Shown: positions 51,549 to 60,580, numbered from the stretch's first letter. The stretch: DNA of 64,000 bases from Thauera humireducens (GCF_001051995.2 NZ_CP014646.1:3410001-3474000), one strand, 5' to 3'. The notes: generated from the letters alone by a model not told the origin. Made by a program: numbers and translations.

Positions 51549-52124
51549 ATGAACCGTATCGCCAGGCTCTCTGCCGCCCTGATCATCTCGGCCGCTGCCA
51601 CCTCCGCGTTCGCCACGCCCGAGACCTACGGCATCGACCCCACCCACACCTTCCCGAGCTTCTCGTACAACCACTTCGGCCTGTCGACGCAGATCTCGAA
51701 GTTCGAGAAGACCACCGGCACCGTCACGCTGGACAAGGCGGCCAGGACCGGCGCGGTCGACATCACCATCGACATGAGCTCGGTGAACACCGGCTACGCC
51801 ACCTTCAACGAGCACATCCAGGGCGAGGACTTCCTCGACACCGCCAAGTACCCGACCGCCACCTTCAAGTCGACCAAGGTCACGTTCGATGGCGACAAGC
51901 CGGCGAGCATCGACGGCGAGCTGACGATCAAGGGCGTGACCAAGCCGGTGACCCTGAAGGTGACCCACTTCACCACCGTGCCGCACCCGATGCTGAAGAA
52001 GGACGCCATCGGCGCCAACGCCAGCACCGTGATCAAGCGCAGCGAGTTCAACGCCGGCAAGTACGCGCCCAACGTGGGTGACGAGGTGACGATCACCGTC
52101 TCGCTCGAAGCGATCAAGCAATAA
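51549..52124 (+). CDS. YceI-family periplasmic protein (second copy)
   Basis: A 191-residue protein: signal LIISAAATSAFATPETYGID, then the canonical YceI start DPTHTFPSFSYNHFGLSTQI, LDTAKYPTATFKSTKVTFDG and GELTIKGVTKPVTLKVTHF. It lies 61 bases after the first copy and closely resembles the well-known YceI lipid-binding proteins. With b561 upstream it forms a probable b561-YceI-YceI operon ending with pirin. Confidence 0.92.
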   Translation: MNRIARLSAALIISAAATSAFATPETYGIDPTHTFPSFSYNHFGLSTQISKFEKTTGTVTLDKAARTGAVDITIDMSSVNTGYATFNEHIQGEDFLDTAKYPTATFKSTKVTFDGDKPASIDGELTIKGVTKPVTLKVTHFTTVPHPMLKKDAIGANASTVIKRSEFNAGKYAPNVGDEVTITVSLEAIKQ

Positions 52125-52200
52125 GGCGGCAATGCGCGACGGGCGCCGTCCGATGGCGGTCCCGCCGGCACGCCCGCGCCAACGACAGGATCAGGACGTC

Positions 52201-52917
52201 ATGGAACTTCGACCCGCCGCTGCGCGCGGCCTCGCCAACTTCGGCTGGCTGCACTCGCAGCACAGCTTTTCCTTCGGCAGCTACTACGACCCGCAGCACC
52301 TGGGGTTCTCGGACCTGCTGGTGATCAACGAGGACCGCGTGCGACCGGGACGGGGCTTCGACACCCATGGCCACCGCGACATGGAGATCTTCTCCTACGT
52401 CCTCGACGGCGCGCTGGAGCACAAGGATTCGATGGGCACCGGCTCGGTGATCCGCCCGGGCGACGTGCAGATGATGAGCGCCGGCACCGGCGTGCGCCAC
52501 AGCGAGTACAACGCCTCGCGCGAGCAGGAGGTGCATTTCCTGCAGATCTGGATCGTGCCCGACCGCAAGGGCGTGGCGCCGCGCTACCAGCAGCAGCATT
52601 TCGACGCTGCGGAAAAACGCGGCCGGCTGCGCCTGATCATCTCGCCCGACGGCGCCGAGGGTTCGCTGTCCGTGCATCAGGACGCCCGCGTGTATGCCGG
52701 CCTGTTCGACGGTGCGGAACACCAGCGCTTCACCTTGCCGGCCAAGCGCTTCGCCTACGTGCATGTGGCGCGCGGCGCCCTCGATTTTAACGGCCAGCGT
52801 CTCGCGGCAGGCGATGCGGTCAAGCTGCGCGACGCGCGCGAGATCGAATTCGCCAAGGGCGAGCAGGCCGAGGTGCTGCTGTTCGACCTGCGGCCGAACG
52901 AGACGCCGCACTACTGA
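52201..52917 (+). CDS. Pirin-family bicupin protein (YhaK-like)
   Basis: A 238-residue bicupin. The start MELRPAAARGLANFGWLHSQ aligns with YhaK/pirin. The iron-binding cupin motif is GRGFDTHGHRDMEIFSYVLD, then MMSAGTGVRHSEYNAS, with three His and one Glu as ligands. The short form of pirin (about 230 residues) acts as a redox-responsive dioxygenase-like protein. The ATG at 52201 with AGGA upstream is preferred to the start at 52132. It probably shares the b561-YceI transcript, 76 bases after it. Confidence 0.88.
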   Translation: MELRPAAARGLANFGWLHSQHSFSFGSYYDPQHLGFSDLLVINEDRVRPGRGFDTHGHRDMEIFSYVLDGALEHKDSMGTGSVIRPGDVQMMSAGTGVRHSEYNASREQEVHFLQIWIVPDRKGVAPRYQQQHFDAAEKRGRLRLIISPDGAEGSLSVHQDARVYAGLFDGAEHQRFTLPAKRFAYVHVARGALDFNGQRLAAGDAVKLRDAREIEFAKGEQAEVLLFDLRPNETPHY

Positions 52918-53043
52918 GCACATGCGCGGGGCCCCTCAGTTGGCTCCTCGTTGCCCCCTCTCGCGGCGCGCTGGATTAGGATGGCGGTCCTTCCGAATCC
53001 AGTGCGCGCGCCCGCCGGCGTGTCCGCCACCCAGGGGAACCGC

Positions 53044-54174
53044 ATGAGCTCACTCGAAACCCTCACCGTGCATGGCCTTGGCCGCGTGGCCGAGCCCTAC
53101 CGCGACATCGTCCCGCCCATCCACCTCGCCAGCACCTTCGAGCGCGCGGCCGACGGCAGCTATCCGGGCGGGCGGGTGTATGCGCGCGACGGCAGTCCCG
53201 CCTACATCGAGGCGGAAGAGGTGCTGCGCCAGCTCGAAGGTGGCAGCCAGGCCCTGCTGTTCGCCTCCGGCCACGCCGCGGCCTCGGCGGTGCTTCAGGC
53301 GCTGGAGCCGGGCGACCGCGTCCTGGCGCCGCAGTCGATGTACTGGGCGCTGCGCAAGTGGCTGCTGGACCTCGCCGAGCACGGCCGTATCCAGCTCGCC
53401 TTCTACGACAACGCCGACATCGCCGACGTCGAGCGCCAGCTCGCCGCCGCGCCGACCCGCCTGCTGTGGGTGGAGACGCCCGCCAACCCAACCTGGGAAC
53501 TCACCGACATCCGCGCCGCGGCCGCGCTCGCGCGCCAGCACGGCGCCATGACGGTGGTCGATTCCACCGTGGCCACGCCGGTGCTGTGCCAGCCGCTGGC
53601 GCTCGGCGCGGACATCGTGCTGCATTCGGCCACCAAGTACCTCAACGGCCATTCCGACGTCGTCGCCGGCGCCCTGGTCACGCGCGAGGACTCGCCGCTG
53701 TGGCAGCGCATCCGCGTCATGCGCAACCTCGGCGGCGCCATCCTCGGCCCCTTCGAGGCCTGGCTGCTGCTGCGCGGCATGCGCACGCTGCACCTGCGGG
53801 TGCGCGCTGCCTGCGCGAATGCGCTGCAGCTCGCGACCGAGCTCGAACCGCACCCGGCGATCGCGCAGGTGCTGTATCCGGGCCTGGCTTCGCATCCGCA
53901 GCACGCGACCGCCGCCGAGCAGATGAACGGCGGCTTCGGCGGCATGCTGTCGATCCGGCTCAGGGAGGGCGAAGCCAGGGCCCGCGACGTGGCGGCGCGC
54001 GTGCGGGTGTTCAAGCGCGCCACCTCGCTCGGCTCGGTCGAGAGCCTCATCGAGCACCGCGCCAGCGTCGAAGGCCCGGGCAGCCGCTGCCCCACCGACC
54101 TGCTGCGGCTGTCGGTCGGCATCGAGCCGGTGGCCGACCTGCTCGCCGACCTGACGCAGGCGCTGGGCGACTGA
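53044..54174 (+). CDS. Cys/Met-metabolism PLP-dependent enzyme (cystathionine gamma-synthase/beta-lyase family)
   Basis: A 376-residue fold-type I PLP enzyme: SGHAAASAVLQALEPGDRVL (cofactor phosphate site), VVDSTVATPVLCQPLALGAD, and the lysine loop LHSATKYLNGHSDVVAGALV with the Schiff-base Lys. Members act on cysteine, cystathionine, homocysteine or O-acyl-homoserine; the exact reaction cannot be chosen. It is followed 38 bases later by a 2-hydroxyacid dehydrogenase, suggesting co-expression. The ATG at 53044 starts the family sequence. Confidence 0.88.
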   Translation: MSSLETLTVHGLGRVAEPYRDIVPPIHLASTFERAADGSYPGGRVYARDGSPAYIEAEEVLRQLEGGSQALLFASGHAAASAVLQALEPGDRVLAPQSMYWALRKWLLDLAEHGRIQLAFYDNADIADVERQLAAAPTRLLWVETPANPTWELTDIRAAAALARQHGAMTVVDSTVATPVLCQPLALGADIVLHSATKYLNGHSDVVAGALVTREDSPLWQRIRVMRNLGGAILGPFEAWLLLRGMRTLHLRVRAACANALQLATELEPHPAIAQVLYPGLASHPQHATAAEQMNGGFGGMLSIRLREGEARARDVAARVRVFKRATSLGSVESLIEHRASVEGPGSRCPTDLLRLSVGIEPVADLLADLTQALGD

Positions 54175-54212
54175 GGTCGCGTCCTTCCTTCCCCAAGACA
54201 AACCCAACGCCC

Positions 54213-55178
54213 ATGCACAAGATCGTTTTCCTCGACCGCGCGACCATCGCGCCGCAGATCCGCCTGCGCAGCCCGGCGTTCGCGCACGAACTGGTCGTCC
54301 ATGACCGGACCGTGCCCGAGCAGATCGTCGAGCGCCTGGCCGGTGCCAGCATCGCCATCACCAACAAGGTGCCGCTGTCCGCCGCGGTGCTGGCGCAACT
54401 GCCCGCGCTGCGTCTGGTCGCGGTCGCCGCCACCGGCACCGACTGCGTCGACAAGGCGTACTGCCAGCAGCACGGCATCGCGGTGGCCAACATCCGCGGC
54501 TACGCCGTCAATACCGTGCCCGAACACACCTTCGCGCTGATGCTGGCGCTGCGCCGCAACCTCGTCGCCTACCGTGACGACGTGCTGGCCGGCGAATGGC
54601 AGCGCTCGGGCCAGTTCTGCTTCTTCAACCACGCCATCCACGACCTGCGCGGCGCCCGCCTGGGCATCATCGGCGAAGGCGTGCTGGGCCAGCGTGTGGC
54701 CGACATCGCGCGTGCCTTCGGCATGGTGCCGCTGTTCGCCGCACGCAAGGGCAGGGCGGGCGCCGGCCGCCTGTACACGCCCTGGGACGAGATGCTGGCG
54801 ACCAGCGACATCATCACCCTGCATTGCCCGCTCACGCCGCAGAGCCGCGGCATGATCGCGATGCCCGAATTCCGCGCCATGGCACGGCGCCCGCTCATCA
54901 TCAACACCGGCCGCGGCGGGCTGGTGGACGAGGCTGCGCTGGTGCAGGCTCTGGACGAAGGGCTCATCGCGGGCGCCGGCTTCGACGTCACCGACGGCGA
55001 GCCGCCCGCCGCCGACGGCCCGATGATGCGCATCGCCGCTCGCCCCAACGTCATCCTGACCCCGCACGTGGCCTGGGCCTCGGACGAGGCGCAGCAGACG
55101 CTAGCCGACCAGCTGATCGACAACATCGACAACTTCGTCGCCGGTCGGCCGAGCAACCTGGTCGAGCACGCCGACTGA
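54213..55178 (+). CDS. D-2-hydroxyacid dehydrogenase (HprA-like)
   Basis: A 321-residue NAD(P)-dependent dehydrogenase: TGTDCVDKAYCQQHGIAVAN, the nucleotide motif GARLGIIGEGVLGQRVADIA, TGRGGLVDEAALVQALDEG (catalytic Arg region), AGAGFDVTDGEPP (Glu) and LTPHVAWASDEAQQ (His). Length and motifs fit hydroxypyruvate/glyoxylate reductase types (glycerate dehydrogenase). It lies 38 bases after the PLP enzyme. The keto acid acted on might come from that enzyme's product, which is inference. Confidence 0.9.
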   Translation: MHKIVFLDRATIAPQIRLRSPAFAHELVVHDRTVPEQIVERLAGASIAITNKVPLSAAVLAQLPALRLVAVAATGTDCVDKAYCQQHGIAVANIRGYAVNTVPEHTFALMLALRRNLVAYRDDVLAGEWQRSGQFCFFNHAIHDLRGARLGIIGEGVLGQRVADIARAFGMVPLFAARKGRAGAGRLYTPWDEMLATSDIITLHCPLTPQSRGMIAMPEFRAMARRPLIINTGRGGLVDEAALVQALDEGLIAGAGFDVTDGEPPAADGPMMRIAARPNVILTPHVAWASDEAQQTLADQLIDNIDNFVAGRPSNLVEHAD

Positions 55179-55274
55179 GGGCGGTGCCGGGCCGCAGCCC
55201 CAGCCGCTGCCGCCCGGCGCATGGACCCGGTGTTTCGACCGGTGGTGAGTGTGACGCGGCAGGCGCGTCTGCAG

Positions 55275-56528
55275 TCAGTGAATGGGGGTCAGCGGGACGG
55301 CGGGCCGAATGCCGGCGATCAGGTCGCTCAATGCAGCGGCCGAGCCGCAGGCCATGGTCCAGCCCAGCGTGCCGTGTCCGGTGTTCAACCACAGGTTGTC
55401 GTGCCGGGTGGGGCCGATCATGGGGACGCTGCCCGGTGTGACGGGGCGCAACCCGCACCAGTGCGCGACGGGACCCGCTGGCCGCAAGGCCGGAAAAAGG
55501 GCGTTGACCCGACGCATCAGCGCGGCCTGCCGGGCCGGGCTCGGGCGCAGGTTGAAGCCGTCGAACTCGGCCGTGCCTGCGACCCGGAGCCGGTCCCCGA
55601 GCCGGGAGAAGACCAGCTTGTGTGCGTCGTCGGTGAGGCTGGTGTGAGGCGCGATGCTCTCGGGTGACAGCGGAATGGTCGCCGAGTAGCCCTTGGCCGG
55701 ATAGACCGGGATATGGATGCCCAGCGGGGCGAGCAGGGCAGGGCTATGGCTTCCCGCCGCGATGACGAAGCCGTCGGCCTCGATGCGTTCGCCCTGCAGC
55801 GTGGTCAGCGCGGCGATACGTCCGCCTTCGGTCTCGAGTCCGGTGACCGTGGTGCCGAAGCGGAACCCGACCCCCGCCGCGGCGCAGCGTTCGGCGAGAC
55901 GGCGGGTGAACAGATGGGCGTCGCCGGATTCGTCTTCGGCGGTGAAGTCGCCGCCGACCAGCTGATGGCGGACGGGGGCGAGCGCGGGCTCGATGTGGAT
56001 GCACGCGTCGACGTCGACCGGCCGGCGGTCGCAACCGAAGGCGCGCAGCATCGTGGCGGCGTGCATGGCATGCGCGTATTCGCGACGGTCGGTGTAAATG
56101 TGCAGGATGCCGCGCTCGAGTTGCTGGTAGTCGAGCGGGTCTTCGTCCGCGAACAGGGCGCGCAGGCGCTGCAGTTCGCTACGACTGTAGCGCGCAAGTT
56201 CGACGATGCGGCCAATGTTCGTGCGCGTACGCCAGGGCAGGCATTCGCGCAGGAAGCGTGCGGACCACGACAGCAGGGCGCGCTCCGCGCGCAGCCGGAA
56301 GAGCAGGGGCGCGTCCTCGCGCGTGAGCCAGCGCAAGGCCTTGAGCAGGGTGGTCGGGCTCGCCCAGGGCTCGGCGTGCGACACCGAAATCTGCCCGCCG
56401 TTGGCGAAGCTGGTTTCAAGCGCCGCGCCCGGCTGGCGCTCGAACACCGTCACCGACAGTCCCTTGCTGCGCAGGTACCAGGCGGTCGTGATGCCGATCA
56501 CGCCGCCACCGAGGACTGCGATCTTCAC
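55275..56528 (-). CDS. DadA-like FAD-dependent D-amino-acid/amine dehydrogenase
   Basis: A 417-residue FAD oxidoreductase of DadA type: FAD-binding KIAVLGGGVIGITTAWYLRS, VTVFERQPGAALETSFANGG and, at the C-terminus, LWLNTGHGTLGWTMACGSAA, all DadA hallmarks. DadA deaminates D-amino acids using quinone. The GTG at 56528 has GGGAG six bases upstream; a longer ATG start lacks support. It is in tandem with an IclR regulator and divergent from xsc. In sulfonate clusters a DadA-related FAD enzyme could generate sulfoacetaldehyde from taurine, but substrate is unproved and no TauX-like partner is present. Confidence 0.9.
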   Translation of the reverse strand: MKIAVLGGGVIGITTAWYLRSKGLSVTVFERQPGAALETSFANGGQISVSHAEPWASPTTLLKALRWLTREDAPLLFRLRAERALLSWSARFLRECLPWRTRTNIGRIVELARYSRSELQRLRALFADEDPLDYQQLERGILHIYTDRREYAHAMHAATMLRAFGCDRRPVDVDACIHIEPALAPVRHQLVGGDFTAEDESGDAHLFTRRLAERCAAAGVGFRFGTTVTGLETEGGRIAALTTLQGERIEADGFVIAAGSHSPALLAPLGIHIPVYPAKGYSATIPLSPESIAPHTSLTDDAHKLVFSRLGDRLRVAGTAEFDGFNLRPSPARQAALMRRVNALFPALRPAGPVAHWCGLRPVTPGSVPMIGPTRHDNLWLNTGHGTLGWTMACGSAAALSDLIAGIRPAVPLTPIH

Positions 56529-56559
56529 GTTCGTCTCCCGTCTCCGCCCAGAAGCGCCT

Positions 56560-57381
56560 TCAGGCGCAGGCTGTCTGGTCGGCCGTGGCGTGTTCGGCCT
56601 CGATCGCGGCCAGGGCCGATGCGGCGCGGCGCAGCGCGGGCAGGGAGTCGAGCGCATTGCGCTCGGTCATCCGCATGATCGGGGCCTGGATCGCGATGCC
56701 CATGTTCGAGCGGCCACCGGGCGAGGGCACCAGCACGGCGATGCAGAACAGGCCGGGCAGGAATTCCTCGTTGTCGAAGGCGTAACCGTCCCGGCCCACC
56801 CGTTCGATCTCCGCCTCCAGTGCGTCGAGTTCGGTCAGGGTGCGGCTGGTGTATTGCGACAGCGGTGCATGCGCCAGCAGTCGCCGGCGCTGGGCGGGCG
56901 TCATCTGGGCGAGGAACAGCTTGCCGCTCGCCGAGCAGTGGGCCGGCACCCGCGAGCCGGGATGAAGGTAGAAGCGCAGCGGCGCGGCGGTCTCGACGCG
57001 GTCGAGGTAGAGCACCTCGCTGCCCGACAGTGCCGTGATGTTGCAGCTCTCGCCCACGTCCTCGACGAGCCGGCGCAGCACCGCATGACGGGCGCCATGG
57101 ATGGTGTCGTTGAGCAGCAGGTTCTCGGCCAGCCGGCGCAGGCGGGCACCGGTGCCGTACTGCCGGCCGTCGCTGTCGCGCTGGAGCATGCCGGCGGCCT
57201 CGAGCTGCTGCAGCATGCGATGCAGCGTCGGCTTGGGCAGGCCGGTTTCCTCGACCAGGCCCTGCAAGGACACGAGTTGGTCCTTGGCGGCAATCACTTC
57301 AAGCAGGGCGAGCAGGCGCATCGTGGGGGTGTCGCCGTCGATCTTGACCACTTCCGAGCGGTCGGTCCGGTTCTCGGTCAT
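56560..57381 (-). CDS. IclR-family transcriptional regulator
   Basis: A 273-residue regulator: N-terminal winged helix (MRLLALLEVIAAKDQLVSLQ, then GLPKPTLHRMLQQLEAAGML) and C-terminal effector domain with GSRVPAHCSASGKLFLAQM and ERVGRDGYAFDNEEFLPGL, classic IclR motifs. It lies 31 bases before the DadA-like gene and is divergent from xsc; the 162-base gap contains repeats that might be its operators. It probably controls sulfonate or D-amino-acid degradation in response to an intermediate. Confidence 0.92.
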   Translation of the reverse strand: MTENRTDRSEVVKIDGDTPTMRLLALLEVIAAKDQLVSLQGLVEETGLPKPTLHRMLQQLEAAGMLQRDSDGRQYGTGARLRRLAENLLLNDTIHGARHAVLRRLVEDVGESCNITALSGSEVLYLDRVETAAPLRFYLHPGSRVPAHCSASGKLFLAQMTPAQRRRLLAHAPLSQYTSRTLTELDALEAEIERVGRDGYAFDNEEFLPGLFCIAVLVPSPGGRSNMGIAIQAPIMRMTERNALDSLPALRRAASALAAIEAEHATADQTACA

Positions 57382-57413
57382 GCGGAGGTCTCCGATGGTT
57401 TATTTCTAAAAGA

Positions 57414-57524
57414 TGAACGAATCGTACCGTTTTTTAAAACTTCTTGTTGACCTTTTGGTTTTGGGGTCCTAGAGTTCGTTTGCGTATCTCGGATATCGGA
57501 ACTTTTTGTACCGATTTGAACGAA
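57414..57524. promoter_or_regulatory. Repeated motifs in the IclR/xsc divergent region
   Basis: TGAACGAA occurs at 57414-57421 and 57517-57524; the inverse TTCGTT occurs at 57475-57480; GTACCG occurs at 57424-57429 and 57508-57513. The copies bracket the promoter at 57447-57475, a layout expected for regulator sites. Confidence 0.45.
57447..57475 (+). promoter_or_regulatory. Sigma-70 promoter of xsc
   Basis: TTGACC (five of six to TTGACA), exact 17-base spacer, TAGAGT (four of six to TATAAT). Predicted start near 57482, about 60 bases before the xsc ATG. The surrounding 160 bases are AT-rich compared with the genes. Confidence 0.6.
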
Positions 57525-57543
57525 CATAAACCGGAGACCTTCC

Positions 57544-59367
57544 ATGAGCCAGACCCAGACGCTGCCCGACGGCCGCACGATTCCCAGCGGCCCGACCAAG
57601 ATGACCCCCTCCGAAGCCTTCGTCGAAACTCTGGTGGCCAATGGCGTCACCGACATGTTCGGCATCATGGGCTCGGCCTTCATGGACGCGATGGACATTT
57701 TCGCGCCGGCCGGCATCCGGCTGATTCCGGTGGTGCACGAGCAGGGCGCGGGCCACATGGCCGACGGCTACTCGCGGGTGTCGGGCCGCCACGGCGTGGT
57801 GATCGGGCAGAACGGCCCGGGGATCAGCAACTGCGTGACGGCGATCGGCGCGGCGTACTGGGCGCACAGCCCGGTGGTGATCGTGACGCCGGAGACGGGC
57901 ACGATGGGCATGGGCCTGGGCGGGTTCCAGGAATGCAACCAGCTGCCGATGTTCCAGGAGTTCACCAAGTACCAGGGCCACGTGACGCACCCGGCGCGCA
58001 TGGCCGAGTACACCGGCCGCTGCTTCGACCGCGCGATGAGCGAGATGGGTCCGACGCAGCTGAACATTCCGCGCGACTACTTCTACGGCGAGATCACCTG
58101 CGAGATTCCGAAGCCGCAGCGCCTGGAGCGCGGCGCCGGTGGCGAGCAAAGCCTGAATGAAGCGGCCGAGCTGCTGGCCAAGGCCAAGTTCCCGGTGATC
58201 ATCTCGGGCGGCGGCGTGGTGATGGCCGACGCGGTCGAGGAGTGCAAGGCGCTGGCCGAGCGGCTGGGCGCGCCGGTGGTCAACAGCTACCTGCACAACG
58301 ACTCGTTCCCGGCGAGCCACCCGCTGTGGTGCGGCCCGCTGGGCTACCAGGGCTCGAAGGCGGCGATGAAGCTGATCAGCCAGGCTGACGTGGTGGTGGC
58401 GCTGGGCTCGCGCCTGGGGCCGTTCGGCACGCTGCCGCAGCACGGCATGGACTACTGGCCGAAGAACGCGAAGATCATCCAGATCGACGCGGACAACAAG
58501 ATGCTGGGTCTGGTGAAGAAGATCTCGGTGGGCATCTGCGGCGACGCCAAGGCGGCGGCCAAGGCCCTGGCATGGCGCCTGACCGGGCGCGAGCTCGACT
58601 GCGACGCGACGCGCGAGCAGCGCTTCGAGAAGATCCAGGCCGAGAAGGCGGCGTGGGAGAAGGAGCTGGACGAGTGGACGCACGAGCGCGACCCGTTCAG
58701 CCTGGACATGATCGAAGAGAACGCCAAGGAGAAGCCGTTCTCGGGCGGCGAGTACCTGCACCCGCGTCAGGTGCTGCGCGAGCTGGAGAAGGCGATGCCC
58801 GAAGACGTGATGGTGTCGACCGACATCGGCAACATCAACTCGGTGGCCAACAGCTACCTGCGCTTCGAGAAGCCGAGGAGCTTCTTTGCGGCGATGAGCT
58901 TCGGCAACTGCGGCTACGCGTTCCCGACCATCATCGGCGCCAAGGTGGCCGCGCCGCACCGTCCGGCGGTGTCGTACGCCGGCGACGGCGCGTGGGGCAT
59001 GAGCCTGATGGAGACGATGACCTGCGTGCGTCACAACATTCCGGTGACGGCGGTGGTGTTCCACAACCGTCAGTGGGGCGCGGAGAAGAAGAACCAGGTG
59101 GACTTCTACAATCGTCGCTTCGTGGCCGGTGAGCTGGACAACCAGAGCTTTGCCGAGATCGCGCGCTCGATGGGTGCGGAGGGGGTCACGGTGGATCGTC
59201 TGGAGGACGTGGGTCCGGCGCTGAAGAAGGCGATCGATCTGCAGATGAACCACGGCAAGACGACGATCATCGAGATCATGTGCACGCGCGAGCTGGGCGA
59301 CCCGTTCCGTCGTGACGCGCTCTCCAAGCCGGTGCGCTTCCTGGAGAAGTACAAGGACTACGTCTGA
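57544..59367 (+). CDS. xsc: Sulfoacetaldehyde acetyltransferase Xsc
   Basis: A 607-residue thiamine-diphosphate enzyme. It converts sulfoacetaldehyde and phosphate to acetyl phosphate and sulfite, the C-S cleavage in degradation of taurine, isethionate and related C2 sulfonates. Conserved glutamate E66 is in VVHEQGAGHMADGYSRVSGR; the ThDP/Mg motif is GDGAWGMSLMETMTCVRHN, then TAVVFHNRQWG. FGIMGSAFMDAMDIFAPAGI and the MGMGLGGFQECNQLPMFQ run are Xsc-specific as I know the family. It is transcribed toward pta and diverges from IclR. The codon bias is very strong (nearly all G/C thirds), implying high expression. Confidence 0.96.
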   Translation: MSQTQTLPDGRTIPSGPTKMTPSEAFVETLVANGVTDMFGIMGSAFMDAMDIFAPAGIRLIPVVHEQGAGHMADGYSRVSGRHGVVIGQNGPGISNCVTAIGAAYWAHSPVVIVTPETGTMGMGLGGFQECNQLPMFQEFTKYQGHVTHPARMAEYTGRCFDRAMSEMGPTQLNIPRDYFYGEITCEIPKPQRLERGAGGEQSLNEAAELLAKAKFPVIISGGGVVMADAVEECKALAERLGAPVVNSYLHNDSFPASHPLWCGPLGYQGSKAAMKLISQADVVVALGSRLGPFGTLPQHGMDYWPKNAKIIQIDADNKMLGLVKKISVGICGDAKAAAKALAWRLTGRELDCDATREQRFEKIQAEKAAWEKELDEWTHERDPFSLDMIEENAKEKPFSGGEYLHPRQVLRELEKAMPEDVMVSTDIGNINSVANSYLRFEKPRSFFAAMSFGNCGYAFPTIIGAKVAAPHRPAVSYAGDGAWGMSLMETMTCVRHNIPVTAVVFHNRQWGAEKKNQVDFYNRRFVAGELDNQSFAEIARSMGAEGVTVDRLEDVGPALKKAIDLQMNHGKTTIIEIMCTRELGDPFRRDALSKPVRFLEKYKDYV

Positions 59368-59470
59368 GCGCGCCTGCTGTCCGAACTCCCGCCGCGCACT
59401 GCCCAAAGGCCAGGGTGCGGCGGGCTCCTCCGCTCAATCCACTCCCTCCCTCCCCCTGGGATTGAGCTTG

Positions 59471-59511
59471 GCCGGCGCCAGGGCATGCGGCCCTGGCGGC
59501 CGGCATCTTTT
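59471..59511 (+). terminator. Attenuator/terminator hairpin between xsc and pta
   Basis: Stem GCCGGCGCCAGGG (59471-59483) with CCCTGGCGGCCGGC (59491-59504), one bulge, seven-base loop, then ATCTTTT. It lies about 100 bases after xsc and 45 before pta, so it could reduce read-through and make Xsc more abundant than Pta. Confidence 0.72.
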
Positions 59512-59555
59512 CCCGCTCCCGCGTGCGCAGGACGGGATTACGAGGATCCTGAATC

Positions 59556-60572
59556 ATGAAGGCCATCAATCGAATCATCGATCGTGCCCGCGCCAGGCCT
59601 GGCCGCATCGTGCTGTGCGAAGGCGATGATCCGCGCGTGCTGCAGGCCGCGCTGCGCGCGACGCGCGAGGGTACGGCGCGCATCCTTCTGGTTGGCGATC
59701 GTGCCCGCATCACCCAGGTGGCGGAGAACGAGGCCATCGACCTGAGCGGCATGACCCTGATCGATCCGGTCGATTCGCCCTTGTCCGCGGGGTATGCCGA
59801 GGAACTGTTCAGGCTGCGCGAGAAGAAGGGCCTGACGCGCGCTGCGGCTGCGGAGGAGGTCCGCAAGCCGCTCGTGTTCGCCAACCTCATGGTGCGCATG
59901 GGCGACGCCGACGGCTCGGTGGCAGGCGCGGTGCACACCACCGCCGACGTGGTGCGGACCGCGATCCAGGTGATCGGCACCGATCCCTCATTCAAGCTCG
60001 TGTCGAGCTTCTTCCTGATGATGCTGTGCGAGCCTTTCCACAGCCTCAAGGGCGGGCTGATCTTCTCCGACTGCGGTCTGGTGGTCGATCCCAACGCCGA
60101 GGAGTTGTCCGAGATCGCGATGGCGGCCGCCGACAGTGCGCGCAACCTGCTCGACGAGGAGCCGCGAGTGGCGATGCTGTCCTTCTCCACGAGCCGCAGC
60201 GCCAAGCATGCCGCGGTGGACAAGGTCGTCGCCGCGGCCGAGCGCGTCAAGGCGCTGCGTCCCGGGCTGGCGATCGACGGTGACGTCCAGCTCGACGCCG
60301 CGATCGTCGCCGAGATCGCCAACCGCAAGCTGCCGCACTCGCAGGTCAAGGGCAGGGCGAACGTGCTCGTCTTCCCCAACCTCGAGGCCGGCAACATCGG
60401 CTACAAGCTGGCCGAGCGGGTGGGGGGCGCGGTGGCGATCGGACCGCTGCTGCAAGGTCTGGCCAAACCCGCCAACGACCTGTCGCGCGGCTGCAGCGCG
60501 GAAGACGTGTTCCATGTCATCGCCGTGACCGTCGTGCAGGCACAGGAGGCCGCCGCAAGAGCGGCCCGCTGA
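59556..60572 (+). CDS. pta: Phosphate acetyltransferase Pta (short, EutD-like form)
   Basis: A 338-residue Pta catalytic domain without the N-terminal BioD-like/DRTGG regions of long E. coli Pta. [20 protein letters not shown] begins it; [20 protein letters not shown] and [40 protein letters not shown] and [20 protein letters not shown] are the active-site segments. It turns acetyl phosphate from Xsc into acetyl-CoA. Its place after xsc is the classical sulfonate-degradation arrangement. Confidence 0.95.
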   Translation: MKAINRIIDRARARPGRIVLCEGDDPRVLQAALRATREGTARILLVGDRARITQVAENEAIDLSGMTLIDPVDSPLSAGYAEELFRLREKKGLTRAAAAEEVRKPLVFANLMVRMGDADGSVAGAVHTTADVVRTAIQVIGTDPSFKLVSSFFLMMLCEPFHSLKGGLIFSDCGLVVDPNAEELSEIAMAAADSARNLLDEEPRVAMLSFSTSRSAKHAAVDKVVAAAERVKALRPGLAIDGDVQLDAAIVAEIANRKLPHSQVKGRANVLVFPNLEAGNIGYKLAERVGGAVAIGPLLQGLAKPANDLSRGCSAEDVFHVIAVTVVQAQEAAARAAR

Positions 60573-60580
60573 GTGCAGTA

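Noticed and set aside
57469..59406. 645-codon frame antisense to xsc
   Set aside because: Arises from the extreme G/C third-position bias of xsc; no recognisable protein features.
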